64,000 nt of DNA from positions 250,667-314,666 of the forward strand of contig NZ_QUKD01000008.1 of the NCBI RefSeq assembly GCF_003480915.1, in the 5' to 3' direction. This DNA comes from Parabacteroides sp. TM07-1AC. GTDB taxonomy: Bacteria > Bacteroidota > Bacteroidia > Bacteroidales > Tannerellaceae. Both the position numbers and the translations under genes were made by a program. Positions 1-8,088 of the stretch are shown here, in pieces. Each line of letters begins with the position of its first letter. The first letter of the stretch is position 1. The notes under the pieces are model-generated. The model saw nothing but the letters and a program-made list of their open reading frames with translations, had not been told where the DNA came from and did no database searches.

Positions 1-2561
1 CTGCTGCCGATAAACTTGTTCATCCCGAAGGAAAACAATTTCTAAAATGGGTAACAGACGATGCAGAAGAGAAAGACTGGGTAAGTTCGGATGCCGTCAC
101 TGAAAATAAAAAATATAAGGCTCTATGGAAAGAGGATGCTTTGGAGGTAACCTATCATTCTAATTTCGATCCGGATAAAACATATAAACAAGCTTACGAC
201 GGTGGGGAAGTTACTACTGCCACCTATCCTGCTACCAATTTGCCCAACCGTCCAAATTACATTTTCGTAAAATGGACAACCCATGCCGATGGCAGCGGTA
301 CAGTTTACCTGCCGGGAGCTATGTTTACAATCACTGAAAATATCGACCTCTACGCCCAATGGGAACCAAACTCAACACTGAAACTACAATGGTCTGTCTC
401 TAAAACAACTGCCGACCTGTATGAATTCAATGATGTGGAAAACAATTCCACGACATCCGTCATGGTGGGTACACCTGTGTATGTGCAAATTCGTCCGACA
501 GGTCTCGAACATATCGATTTCGACACCTGGACCATCGAATACTCTGCTACACCCGTTGACTATCACTATCCAATAGACGAAAGCATTGCTAAAACGGTAC
601 GTTATAATTTCAATAAGGGAGAGGCCCACACGCTTGAAGGTATTTATCACTATAATGTAACCAAACTGATCCTCTACAAGAGTGGAACGGAAGTCGCTAC
701 GTATATCTACCGTAATGCATCCTGCACACATACAGTAGTCATTCAGGATAAACCGGTCGTGATAGATCCTAAGCTACAATGGTCCGTTTCCACCGTTACC
801 AGTGAACAACCCTATTTCAAGGACGTAAAGGATCAGACCACCACTTCCGTTAATTACGGGACTCCCGTCTTCGTACAGATACGTCCGATAAAACATGAAG
901 GCATCGTCTTTGAACGCTGGGATATAGAATATTCCGTAACTCCGGCAGAACATTATTACGGAATGACACCCAAACTGAAGACCGAACGACACCATTTCAA
1001 TAACCGGGAGGCTCACACTGAAAAGGGAACCTATATGTATGTTGTCACAAAACTGACACTATATGATATGTACGGCAACCAGGTCGTTAAAACTTACGAC
1101 TATAACAATTCTCCGTACCGGCATACTATCGTGATCAGTGACAGCGAAGGACCTGGTCCCGGACCGGGAACAGGGGGAGGATTACAATGGTCCGTATCTA
1201 CAACAACCAATAAGCCAGAGGAGTTTATAGATGTGGACAACCTGACTACAACATCCGTAAACAAAGGGACTCCCGTATATGTACAGATACGACCGGTCGG
1301 TTTCAACGATGTGACTTACGACAGTTGGGAAATCGAATACACTGCGACTCCAGTCAGCTACCATTATCCGTTGGATGAAACTGTTCCCCGCACCAAACGC
1401 TATACTTTCAACAAAGGAGAAGCCCATACACTGGTCGGGACCTATATTTACAATGTCTACAAACTAACATTGTATGACGGAGAACGTATCGCGACGGAAG
1501 AATACTATCCGCAACCCGCCTATAACCATACGATTATCATACGTGATGGCGTTTTGGGTGATATCGCACCGTATTGCGGTATAGAGGGTGAATTCAGAAT
1601 TCCGATCCTGTTGACTGATCCTGATAATAGCCTCGAATATTCTGTCCGTTTCTCCGAAGAAGGGTTGAAAGCCGGCTTCAAAGATACGGATTACAGAGAT
1701 GTAACGCCCCATTACCTCACGGTGCCTGTCAACAACATTATTGCCAAAGGTATCTACACGGGGACCGTATACATACGCAGGAAAAGCGATCCGGACCTCG
1801 TCGAACTTCATCCGTTTGAAATAGAAGTATTACAAACTACCACGATCACCAAACAGCCACAATCGGTAAAGGTCTGTGACGGCGATGCATTCACCCTGAC
1901 AGTCGAAGCGATCGGTATCAATCTGAGTTACCAGTGGTTCTTCAATAATGAAGTTATCATCGGAGCTACATCAGATACATATACGGCTGCTCTGACCCCG
2001 GACAAGGAAGGCAAGTACCATGTCGACGTATACGGCGATTGCGGACTGGAAAGTAGTCGTGTAGTAACCGTGAACAAAAACGGTCTGCGTATACTGGTGA
2101 AATGGAATGAGTTCCTGTACATCACCAACCCTGACAACGAATTTGTGCGCTTCCAATGGTACAAGGACGGGCAAAAGATCGAAAAGAACGGCACTTCCAT
2201 CTACTATTCCGTGCCGGAAGGTCTGTTGGGTACTTATTTTATTCAGGCATACCGTGCCGATGATACCTATGTGGTCAGCTGTCCGATCACGTTCGAGACA
2301 TTGACCCAGTTCCCGATCACACGCGTTTATCCGACAATGGTGAAAAAGAGTGATAAAATCACGGTCAGCCTGGGAGTTCCGGAAGAAACATCTGAATCTG
2401 CCGTTATCGAGATCTATAACCTGAACGGTCAGTTGATAGAAAAAAAGACTACTATGACTACGGAGACCAAAATCTCTGCCGACATGGCATCCGGTAGTTA
2501 TATCGTAAAAGTTACTACCGAATCAGGAAAAACAACAACTCATAAAATCATCGTAAAATAA
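1..2561 (+). CDS. T9SS-exported surface repeat protein, 3' part (5' end outside window)
   Basis: The frame is open from base 3, so this is the C-terminal ~853 residues of a larger protein. The first ~120 residues look like Listeria-Bacteroides (InlB B / Flg_new) repeats, with YAQW-type ends such as LYAQWEPN. Three tandem modules of ~130 residues follow, starting at bases 384, 774 and 1182, each opening LQWSVS and containing TTSV, GTPV, VQIRP and FN..EAHT. After them come a region with Ig-like character (about 1840-2080), another Ig-like stretch, and a C-terminal domain with YPT, IYNLNGQLI and GSYIVKV, ending HKIIVK. That last part matches type IX sorting domains, so outer-membrane translocation and surface anchoring or release are expected. 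The gene 11 bases downstream is an outer-membrane barrel. The ligand or function is unknown. Confidence 0.85.
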   Translation, partial: AADKLVHPEGKQFLKWVTDDAEEKDWVSSDAVTENKKYKALWKEDALEVTYHSNFDPDKTYKQAYDGGEVTTATYPATNLPNRPNYIFVKWTTHADGSGTVYLPGAMFTITENIDLYAQWEPNSTLKLQWSVSKTTADLYEFNDVENNSTTSVMVGTPVYVQIRPTGLEHIDFDTWTIEYSATPVDYHYPIDESIAKTVRYNFNKGEAHTLEGIYHYNVTKLILYKSGTEVATYIYRNASCTHTVVIQDKPVVIDPKLQWSVSTVTSEQPYFKDVKDQTTTSVNYGTPVFVQIRPIKHEGIVFERWDIEYSVTPAEHYYGMTPKLKTERHHFNNREAHTEKGTYMYVVTKLTLYDMYGNQVVKTYDYNNSPYRHTIVISDSEGPGPGPGTGGGLQWSVSTTTNKPEEFIDVDNLTTTSVNKGTPVYVQIRPVGFNDVTYDSWEIEYTATPVSYHYPLDETVPRTKRYTFNKGEAHTLVGTYIYNVYKLTLYDGERIATEEYYPQPAYNHTIIIRDGVLGDIAPYCGIEGEFRIPILLTDPDNSLEYSVRFSEEGLKAGFKDTDYRDVTPHYLTVPVNNIIAKGIYTGTVYIRRKSDPDLVELHPFEIEVLQTTTITKQPQSVKVCDGDAFTLTVEAIGINLSYQWFFNNEVIIGATSDTYTAALTPDKEGKYHVDVYGDCGLESSRVVTVNKNGLRILVKWNEFLYITNPDNEFVRFQWYKDGQKIEKNGTSIYYSVPEGLLGTYFIQAYRADDTYVVSCPITFETLTQFPITRVYPTMVKKSDKITVSLGVPEETSESAVIEIYNLNGQLIEKKTTMTTETKISADMASGSYIVKVTTESGKTTTHKIIVK
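384..1545 (+). repeat. Three tandem ~130-residue protein modules inside the T9SS surface protein
   Basis: Units begin at 384, 774 and 1182 (390 and 408 bases apart). Each translates to a LQWSVS start, then DV, TTSV, GTPV(Y/F)VQIRP, W.IEY..TP, HY, R..FN..EAHT..G.Y.Y.V.KL.LY and a closing HT(V/I)(V/I)I.D. A Gly-Pro-rich linker at about 1149-1178 separates units 2 and 3. The DNA copies have diverged more than the protein pattern, so the duplication is not recent and appears to be under selection. Confidence 0.85.
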
Positions 2562-2572
2562 AGAATATAGAT

Positions 2573-3649
2573 ATGAGCACAATAATTTTAAATATAAAGA
2601 AAACTATCATCGTGTTTGTTGCAGGTAGCCTTGCCTGCAACGTTTCCGCCCAGCAAAGAACGGGTAGCAGAGAACACAGCCAGCAACAACAACGTCTACA
2701 ACGTGAGTACCGCAATGAATACAAGGAAGAGAAAAAAGACACGACAAAAACCTCTTACCTGACGGTTTCCGGAGGCGTGGGTTCTTCCACTTTCCGTTAC
2801 AAGCTGAATTATCAGATCGAAGGGTTTGAAGAAAAAGGGAAACGGAATGCGAAACCGGGCTATGAGATAGATGTCCGCTACAGCTATTTCTTCAATCGTC
2901 ATTGGGGCTTTTCTACGGGAGCAGGCATCTCCCGTTATGCCACTACCGGCAAACTAAAAGGTGATATGTCCAACGAAAAATATATGAAGCTGGGCAATAT
3001 GATCGACGATGACGATTTCTCCGGGCATCCCCGTGAATTTGAGCTCCGTGCCCGACTGAAGAACCTGGAAGAGAAACAGACAGCTTTCCTGTTGGATGTA
3101 CCTTTGATGGCGATGTATCAAACACGCTTCGGCGAAAAAGAAAACTGGGGATTGTATGCCGGACTAGGGATTAAGCTGCAGATACCAGTTAAGGCAAAAT
3201 ATAAAGTGCAAGGAAATACTGCCACCGAACTGAATGTGTCGGGATATTATCCACACATCCCTTCCGATGTAGGTTCACCATCTGAGTCACCTGTCCCTCA
3301 CCATGGTTTCGGTACGATTAACGATCCGGGTAAAGAACTTGATTGGAGCGGCAAGAACAAACTGAAACTGGGGGTTGCAGGAACGGCAGAACTGGGTTTT
3401 ATGGTTTCACTGAATGAGGATAAAGATATTGATCTGCTGCTGGGCGGCTATATAGATTACGGTTTTACCAACATGAAGAAGAAAAAGGCCCAGGGCTTAC
3501 TCTCCTCTCCTGCTTCTTATCATCCCGAAGGAAATAAGATCGTCGGTCAAGGTATCCCGTACAACGGGATGTTGAATTCGAATGTGACCGATAAGGTAAA
3601 AGTGATGTCGTTCGGAGTAAAACTAGGATTACGATTCAAGTTGAATTAA
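2573..3649 (+). CDS. Outer-membrane beta-barrel protein (porin-like, 358 aa)
   Basis: A signal peptide is visible (basic N-terminus, hydrophobic stretch, then NVSA before QQ at about residue 26). A polar Gln/Arg/Lys-rich segment follows, and then alternating amphipathic strands such as YLTVSGGVGSSTF, WGFSTGAGISRY, WGLYAGLGIKLQ, DLLLGGYIDYGF. The protein ends SFGVKLGLRFKLN, a typical barrel C-terminus. It resembles the broad Bacteroidetes PorT-like/OMP_b-brl class. It lies 11 bases after the T9SS surface protein, so the two are probably co-transcribed and may work together at the outer membrane. No specific substrate can be assigned. Confidence 0.75.
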   Translation: MSTIILNIKKTIIVFVAGSLACNVSAQQRTGSREHSQQQQRLQREYRNEYKEEKKDTTKTSYLTVSGGVGSSTFRYKLNYQIEGFEEKGKRNAKPGYEIDVRYSYFFNRHWGFSTGAGISRYATTGKLKGDMSNEKYMKLGNMIDDDDFSGHPREFELRARLKNLEEKQTAFLLDVPLMAMYQTRFGEKENWGLYAGLGIKLQIPVKAKYKVQGNTATELNVSGYYPHIPSDVGSPSESPVPHHGFGTINDPGKELDWSGKNKLKLGVAGTAELGFMVSLNEDKDIDLLLGGYIDYGFTNMKKKKAQGLLSSPASYHPEGNKIVGQGIPYNGMLNSNVTDKVKVMSFGVKLGLRFKLN

Positions 3650-3688
3650 ACACTAGGAATATATCATTCATTAGTAAAATAAACAGTT

Positions 3689-3718
3689 AAAGCCGGGAGT
3701 CTCTTTCCGGCTTTTCTT
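3689..3718 (+). terminator. Intrinsic terminator after the barrel gene
   Basis: AAAGCCGG (3689-3696) pairs with CCGGCTTTT (3707-3715), with T-rich sequence following. It lies about 40 bases after the barrel gene stop codon and before the oxyR promoter. Confidence 0.8.
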
Positions 3719-3740
3719 ATGTGACCTATCAAAAATTTTA

Positions 3741-3748
3741 TATCTTTG
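3741..3748 (+). promoter_or_regulatory. -7 promoter box of oxyR (TATCTTTG)
   Basis: An exact match to the Bacteroidetes TAnnTTTG box, 45 bases before the oxyR ATG. No clear TTTG is seen at the -33 position. Confidence 0.6.
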
Positions 3749-3792
3749 TAATTGATTTTGGTAAGGATTAATATCATGAGAATTGTAAAATA

Positions 3793-4719
3793 ATGAATAT
3801 ACAGCAACTAGAGTACATCCTGGCGGTAGACACTTACCGCCATTTTGCCAAAGCGGCAGAACATTGCAGAGTGACACAGCCTACCCTCAGTATGATGATC
3901 CAGAAACTGGAAGACGAACTAGGGATCAAACTTTTTGATCGTAATACACAGCCGGTATGCCCTACTCCTGCCGGACGTAAGGTGATCGACCAGGCACGCA
4001 CGGTTCTTTACCAGGCTTCGTTGATCAAAGATATCGTTAATGAGGAAGAGCAGTCACTGAAAGGCACATTCCGCCTGGCAGTACTCCCGACCATTGCTCC
4101 GTACCTGCTCCCCCGCTTTTTCCAGCAGTTGTCGGAAAAACATCCGGAACTGGATATCCGTATCCTGGAAATGAAAACGGCTCCAACCATGTCAGCCATC
4201 CTGAACGGGGAAATCGATGCCGCTATCATTGCCAACCAACCGACAGAAAATCAGTTGCAGGGCGATACATTATATTATGAACAATTCTTCGGATATGTAG
4301 CCAAGAACGATCCGGTCTTCAAAAAGGATCTGATCCGTACGGCAGATATCAGTGACGAACATCTCTGGCTGCTGGATGAAGGACATTGCTTCCGCGACCA
4401 GTTGATGCGTTTCTGCCAGATGGAAAAAGTGAAACTACGCCAGGCGGCTTACCGTTTGGGAAGCCTGGAGACATTCATGCGAATGGTGGAAAGCGGCAAT
4501 GGGGTCACTTTTATTCCGGAACTGGCGACACTGCAGCTTAGCGAAGACCAGAAAACATTGGTTCGTCCTTTCGCGATCCCCAAACCGGCACGCGAAATTG
4601 TCTGGATCACCCGTAAGGACTTTATCCGCCATACGATTGCCGGCATGCTGATAGAGAGTATCAAAAAGTCCGTACCGAAAGAAATGTTGACGCTACAACC
4701 CGGATTAAAAGTAGTCTGA
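3793..4719 (+). CDS. oxyR: OxyR, LysR-family hydrogen peroxide sensor/regulator
   Basis: 308 residues, the usual OxyR length. An N-terminal winged helix-turn-helix (residues 1-60, with FAKAAEHCRVTQPTLSMMIQKLE) is followed by a LysR substrate-binding fold. The redox motif is intact: codons 197-208 read GHCFRDQLMRFC, giving Cys199 and Cys208, the same numbers and spacing as the disulfide-forming pair in E. coli OxyR. In oxidised form it should activate catalase, peroxiredoxin and Dps-type genes. It is a single-gene unit between a terminator and the aromatic operon. The bcp peroxiredoxin at 33.3 kb could be a target, but no operator was identified. Confidence 0.95.
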   Translation: MNIQQLEYILAVDTYRHFAKAAEHCRVTQPTLSMMIQKLEDELGIKLFDRNTQPVCPTPAGRKVIDQARTVLYQASLIKDIVNEEEQSLKGTFRLAVLPTIAPYLLPRFFQQLSEKHPELDIRILEMKTAPTMSAILNGEIDAAIIANQPTENQLQGDTLYYEQFFGYVAKNDPVFKKDLIRTADISDEHLWLLDEGHCFRDQLMRFCQMEKVKLRQAAYRLGSLETFMRMVESGNGVTFIPELATLQLSEDQKTLVRPFAIPKPAREIVWITRKDFIRHTIAGMLIESIKKSVPKEMLTLQPGLKVV

Positions 4720-4784
4720 ACATTATTTTTAGGAGGCAACACAAAAAAAATATCACTTTTTGCTTGTAGTTTCCAAAAAAGCGT

Positions 4785-4792
4785 TACTTTTG
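4785..4792 (+). promoter_or_regulatory. -7 promoter box of the aromatic amino acid operon (TACTTTTG)
   Basis: Matches TAnnTTTG and lies 28 bases before the leader-peptide ATG at 4820. TTTG at 4759-4762, or TTG at 4764-4766, could serve as the -33 element. The implied transcript begins near 4800 and carries the whole attenuator. Confidence 0.6.
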
Positions 4793-4819
4793 CTGCGTAT
4801 TTAAAAACAAACGAGACAA

Positions 4820-4894
4820 ATGAATCGATTTAGCTTTACATATTTCTTTTATTACTTTTACTTTAGCAAAGTGAAGGCAGGAATTTATATGTAA
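4820..4894 (+). CDS. Phe/Tyr-rich leader peptide (24 aa) of the aromatic operon
   Basis: ATG at 4820 opens a 24-codon frame ending TAA at 4892-4894. Residues 4-15 contain Phe at 4, 6, 9, 10, 13, 15 and Tyr at 8, 11, 12, 14, with another Tyr at 23. Such a run directly before genes for Phe and Tyr synthesis is the hallmark of a ribosome-stalling attenuator leader. Its distal codons overlap the antiterminator arm (4876-4882). A ribosome stalled on scarce Phe- or Tyr-tRNA would leave this arm free, whereas one reaching the stop codon would mask it. The peptide itself probably has no other function. Confidence 0.85.
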   Translation: MNRFSFTYFFYYFYFSKVKAGIYM

Positions 4895-4963
4895 AGCGTT
4901 GATGATAGATAATATGTATCAATAATAATATGAAGTCCTGCCGGTTACGGTGGGACTTTTTTT
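4876..4963 (+). promoter_or_regulatory. Transcription attenuator: antiterminator and terminator upstream of pheA
   Basis: Terminator: GTCCTGCCG (4935-4943) pairs through loop GTTA with CGGTGGGAC (4948-4956), a 9-bp stem with two G-T pairs, followed by seven T (4957-4963). Antiterminator: GGCAGGA (4876-4882), inside the last leader codons, is fully complementary to TCCTGCC (4936-4942), the left terminator arm. The two structures are mutually exclusive. The predicted outcome is read-through into pheA when charged Phe/Tyr tRNA is scarce, and termination when it is plentiful. Confidence 0.85.
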
Positions 4964-4982
4964 ATGACTTTAAGACAGAAAG

Positions 4983-5828
4983 ATGAAAAAGAGAGTAGCA
5001 ATTCAGGGAATAGCCGGTTCGTATCACGACATCGCAGCCCGTAGCTTCTATGAAGGTGGAGAAATTGAGATCGTTGGATGCAATACATTCAGAGATGTAA
5101 TCACGACCATCAAGAAAGATCCGGCGATACTGGGTCTGATGGCCATCGAGAATACGATTGCAGGAAGCCTGCTGCAGAATCATGAGCTGATACGCGAAAG
5201 CGGTCTGCGGGTGATAGGAGAATACAAACTGCGTATTTCGCATTCGCTGGTTGCACTACCGGGTACGACGATACACGATATCACGGAAGTCAACTCCCAC
5301 CCGATCGCGCTGATGCAATGTACCGACTTCCTCGATACCCTGCCGAATGTGAAGATGGTGGAAAAAGAAGACACTGCCATGAGCGCCCGATGGATTTCCG
5401 AGAATAAGCTGAAAGGACACGCCGCCGTCTGCGGTAAACTGGCCGCCCAGATCTACAATATGGAAATCCTTGCCGAAGGGATCGAGACAAACAAACGAAA
5501 CTTCACCCGTTTCCTTGCCCTGGCAGACCGATGGACGGCTGAAGACCTGCTTGAAAAGGCAGACGTCAACAAATCCTCACTGGTATTCGCTCTCCCCCAT
5601 ACCTCCGGCAGTCTTTCCAAAGTGCTTTCCATCCTCTCTTTTTACGACATGAATCTTTCTAAAATACAATCGCTCCCGATCATCGGCCGCGAATGGGAGT
5701 ATTTGTTCTATATCGACCTGACATTTACTGATTATACCAGATACAAACAAGCATTGGATGCAATCATCCCATTAACAAAGGACTTAAAAATTTTAGGTGA
5801 ATATGCAGAAGGAAAACAAAGTGTGTAA
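4983..5828 (+). CDS. pheA: Prephenate dehydratase with ACT domain
   Basis: Converts prephenate to phenylpyruvate, the committed step of phenylalanine synthesis, in the cytosol. 281 residues fits the monofunctional family. The PDT domain covers about residues 1-185, with the catalytic Thr-Arg-Phe motif at T175-R176-F177 (context NFTRF). An ACT domain at about 199-275 (GSLSKVL, then IQSLPI) should give feedback inhibition by phenylalanine. It is the first structural gene after the Phe/Tyr attenuator. Its 3' end overlaps the start of the aminotransferase gene, indicating translational coupling. Confidence 0.95.
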   Translation: MKKRVAIQGIAGSYHDIAARSFYEGGEIEIVGCNTFRDVITTIKKDPAILGLMAIENTIAGSLLQNHELIRESGLRVIGEYKLRISHSLVALPGTTIHDITEVNSHPIALMQCTDFLDTLPNVKMVEKEDTAMSARWISENKLKGHAAVCGKLAAQIYNMEILAEGIETNKRNFTRFLALADRWTAEDLLEKADVNKSSLVFALPHTSGSLSKVLSILSFYDMNLSKIQSLPIIGREWEYLFYIDLTFTDYTRYKQALDAIIPLTKDLKILGEYAEGKQSV

Positions 5829-6993
5829 CATCACACCTGCCGACCGCGTCGGCAGCGTACAGGAATACTACTTCTCGAAGAAGCTGAAAGAGGTAGCCGA
5901 AATGAATGCCGCAGGCAAGAATGTGATCAGCCTCGGCGTAGGTAGTCCCGACCTGCCTCCTTCGGAACAGACGATCGAGACGTTGTGCGAACATGCCCAT
6001 AATGCCAATGAGCATGGTTATCAGCCGTATGTAGGTATTCCGGAATTACGTAAAGGTTTTGCTGACTGGTATAAGACCTGGTACGGTGTGGAGCTGGACC
6101 CGAAGACGGAGATCCAGCCGCTGATCGGTTCCAAGGAAGGTATCCTGCATATCTCGCTGGCTTTCCTGAATCCGGGCGACGGCGTATTGGTTCCCAACCC
6201 GGGTTATCCGACTTACAGTTCGGTCAGCAAGCTGGTACAGGCAAACCTGATCCCCTATGAACTGAAAGAAGAATTGGGATGGCAGCCGGATTTCGAAGCT
6301 TTGGAAAAGAGCGATCTTTCCAATGTGAAACTGATGTGGGTAAACTACCCCAATATGCCGACGGGAGCCAATGCCAGCAAAGAGCTTTTTGAGAAGCTGG
6401 TTGCTTTCGGACGCAAACACGGTATTATCATCTGTAATGACAATCCGTACAGTTTCATTCTGAACGAGCATCCGTTAAGTATCCTCAGTGTGCCGGGAGC
6501 CAAAGACATCTGCATCGAAATGAATTCGATGAGCAAGGCGCACAACATGCCCGGATGGCGTATGGCAATGCTGGCTTCAAATGCACAGTTCGTTCAATGG
6601 ATACTGAAAGTAAAGAGCAATATCGACTCAGGACAGTTCAAACCGATGCAACATGCTGCGGTGGAAGCCCTGAAAGCACCGAAAGAATGGTACGATAACA
6701 TGAACCGTACCTATCGCAGCCGCCGTGACCTCGCCGGACAAATCATGCATACCCTGGGATGTACTTTCGATGAGAACCAGGTGGGAATGTTCCTTTGGGG
6801 AAAGATTCCGGCTGAAGCGGAAGGCAGCGAAGCGCTGGCAAACAAAGTGTTGTACGAAGCCAACGTCTTTATCACTCCCGGATTTATCTTCGGCAGCTGC
6901 GGCGAGCGTTATATCCGTATCTCCCTTTGCTGCAAGAACGAAGCGTTACAAGAAGCATTAAACAGAATCAAACAATTAGAAATAAACAAATAA
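5803..6993 (+). CDS. PLP-dependent aminotransferase of the aromatic operon
   Basis: Class I/II aminotransferase of 396 residues. The PLP lysine lies in the NSMSKAHNMPGWR motif (Lys245 from this start). NPGYPTY and the GERYIRISLC C-terminal motif are also present. Position between prephenate dehydratase and DAHP synthase points to transamination of phenylpyruvate and 4-hydroxyphenylpyruvate to Phe and Tyr, though it resembles LL-DAP/aspartate-type aminotransferases in sequence. An in-frame GTG at 5797 is an alternative start; ATG 5803 was preferred. Either start overlaps pheA by 26-32 bases. Confidence 0.9.
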   Translation: MQKENKVCNITPADRVGSVQEYYFSKKLKEVAEMNAAGKNVISLGVGSPDLPPSEQTIETLCEHAHNANEHGYQPYVGIPELRKGFADWYKTWYGVELDPKTEIQPLIGSKEGILHISLAFLNPGDGVLVPNPGYPTYSSVSKLVQANLIPYELKEELGWQPDFEALEKSDLSNVKLMWVNYPNMPTGANASKELFEKLVAFGRKHGIIICNDNPYSFILNEHPLSILSVPGAKDICIEMNSMSKAHNMPGWRMAMLASNAQFVQWILKVKSNIDSGQFKPMQHAAVEALKAPKEWYDNMNRTYRSRRDLAGQIMHTLGCTFDENQVGMFLWGKIPAEAEGSEALANKVLYEANVFITPGFIFGSCGERYIRISLCCKNEALQEALNRIKQLEINK

Positions 6994-7005
6994 AAGTATA
7001 TCATC

Positions 7006-8073
7006 ATGGAAATGGAATTAGAATCAATCTTATTACCCGGTGTGGACCCTCAGCGTCCCATCATCATTTCGGGACCGTGTAGCGCCGAAACAGAAGAACA
7101 AGTTATGGATGCAGCTACTCAGCTTGCTTCAAAAGGTGTAAAGATATTCCGTGCAGGAATCTGGAAACCGCGTACTAAACCGGGAGGATTCGAAGGTATC
7201 GGTGCAGTCGGGCTGCAATGGCTGAAACGGGTAAAGAAAGAAACCGGCATGTATGTCGCAACTGAAGTGGCAACAAAAGACCATGTATTTGAAGCGTTGA
7301 AAGCCGGAATCGACATTTTATGGATCGGTGCACGTACCACCGTTAATCCGTTCGCTGTACAGGAGATTGCCGATGCGCTGAAAGGTGTAGATATTCCAGT
7401 CCTGATCAAGAACCCGGTTAATCCGGATTTGGAATTGTGGATCGGTGCATTCGAACGTTTGTACGGAGCAGGTCTTCGTCGCTTGGGAGCTATCCACCGC
7501 GGATTCAGCTCATATGACAAGAAGATGTACCGTAACCTGCCGCTGTGGCATATTCCTATCGAACTGCGCCGCCGCATGCCGAACCTGCCGATCTTCTGTG
7601 ACCCCAGCCATATCGGAGGCAAGCGTGAACTGATCGCCCCGCTTTCACAGCAGGCTATGGACCTGAGTTTCGACGGTCTGATGATCGAATCGCATCCGTG
7701 TCCGGATTGTGCCTGGAGCGATGCTTCACAGCAGATCACCCCGGATGTATTGGATTATGTTGTCAATTTACTGGTTATCCGCAACGAGACACAGACCACA
7801 GAAAACCTAGCCGAACTGCGTCGCCAGATCGATGGTATCGACGAACAACTGCTTGAACTGCTGGCTAAACGTATGCGTATCTCCCGTGAGATCGGTGTGT
7901 ATAAGAAAGAGCATAATATGCCCATCCTGCAATCACCCCGTTACAGCGAGATCCTGGAAAAACGTTCGGACATGGGACAGACAATGGACCTGAATACCGA
8001 GTTTGTAAAGGAAATATTGAAAGAGATACATGAAGAGTCTGTTCGTCAGCAGATGATCATCATGAATGAATAA
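7006..8073 (+). CDS. Bifunctional DAHP synthase / chorismate mutase
   Basis: Residues 1 to about 255 form a 3-deoxy-7-phosphoheptulonate synthase barrel (SGPCSAE, FRAGIWKPRTKPGGFEG, GARTTVNPF, IEISHP-like MIESHPCPD). Residues about 268-350 form an AroQ-type chorismate mutase (LRRQIDGIDEQLLELLAKRM). The mutase is C-terminal, the reverse of the Bacillus arrangement and like that known from Porphyromonas. One chain therefore provides both the entry step of the shikimate pathway and chorismate to prephenate. Prephenate binding to the mutase domain is a likely allosteric control. It sits 12 bases after the aminotransferase. Confidence 0.95.
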   Translation: MEMELESILLPGVDPQRPIIISGPCSAETEEQVMDAATQLASKGVKIFRAGIWKPRTKPGGFEGIGAVGLQWLKRVKKETGMYVATEVATKDHVFEALKAGIDILWIGARTTVNPFAVQEIADALKGVDIPVLIKNPVNPDLELWIGAFERLYGAGLRRLGAIHRGFSSYDKKMYRNLPLWHIPIELRRRMPNLPIFCDPSHIGGKRELIAPLSQQAMDLSFDGLMIESHPCPDCAWSDASQQITPDVLDYVVNLLVIRNETQTTENLAELRRQIDGIDEQLLELLAKRMRISREIGVYKKEHNMPILQSPRYSEILEKRSDMGQTMDLNTEFVKEILKEIHEESVRQQMIIMNE

Positions 8074-8088
8074 AAATAATTATCTATA

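Noticed and set aside
7119..7739. 206-codon minus-strand frame inside the DAHP synthase gene
   Set aside because: Antisense to a strongly conserved enzyme; no recognisable domain.
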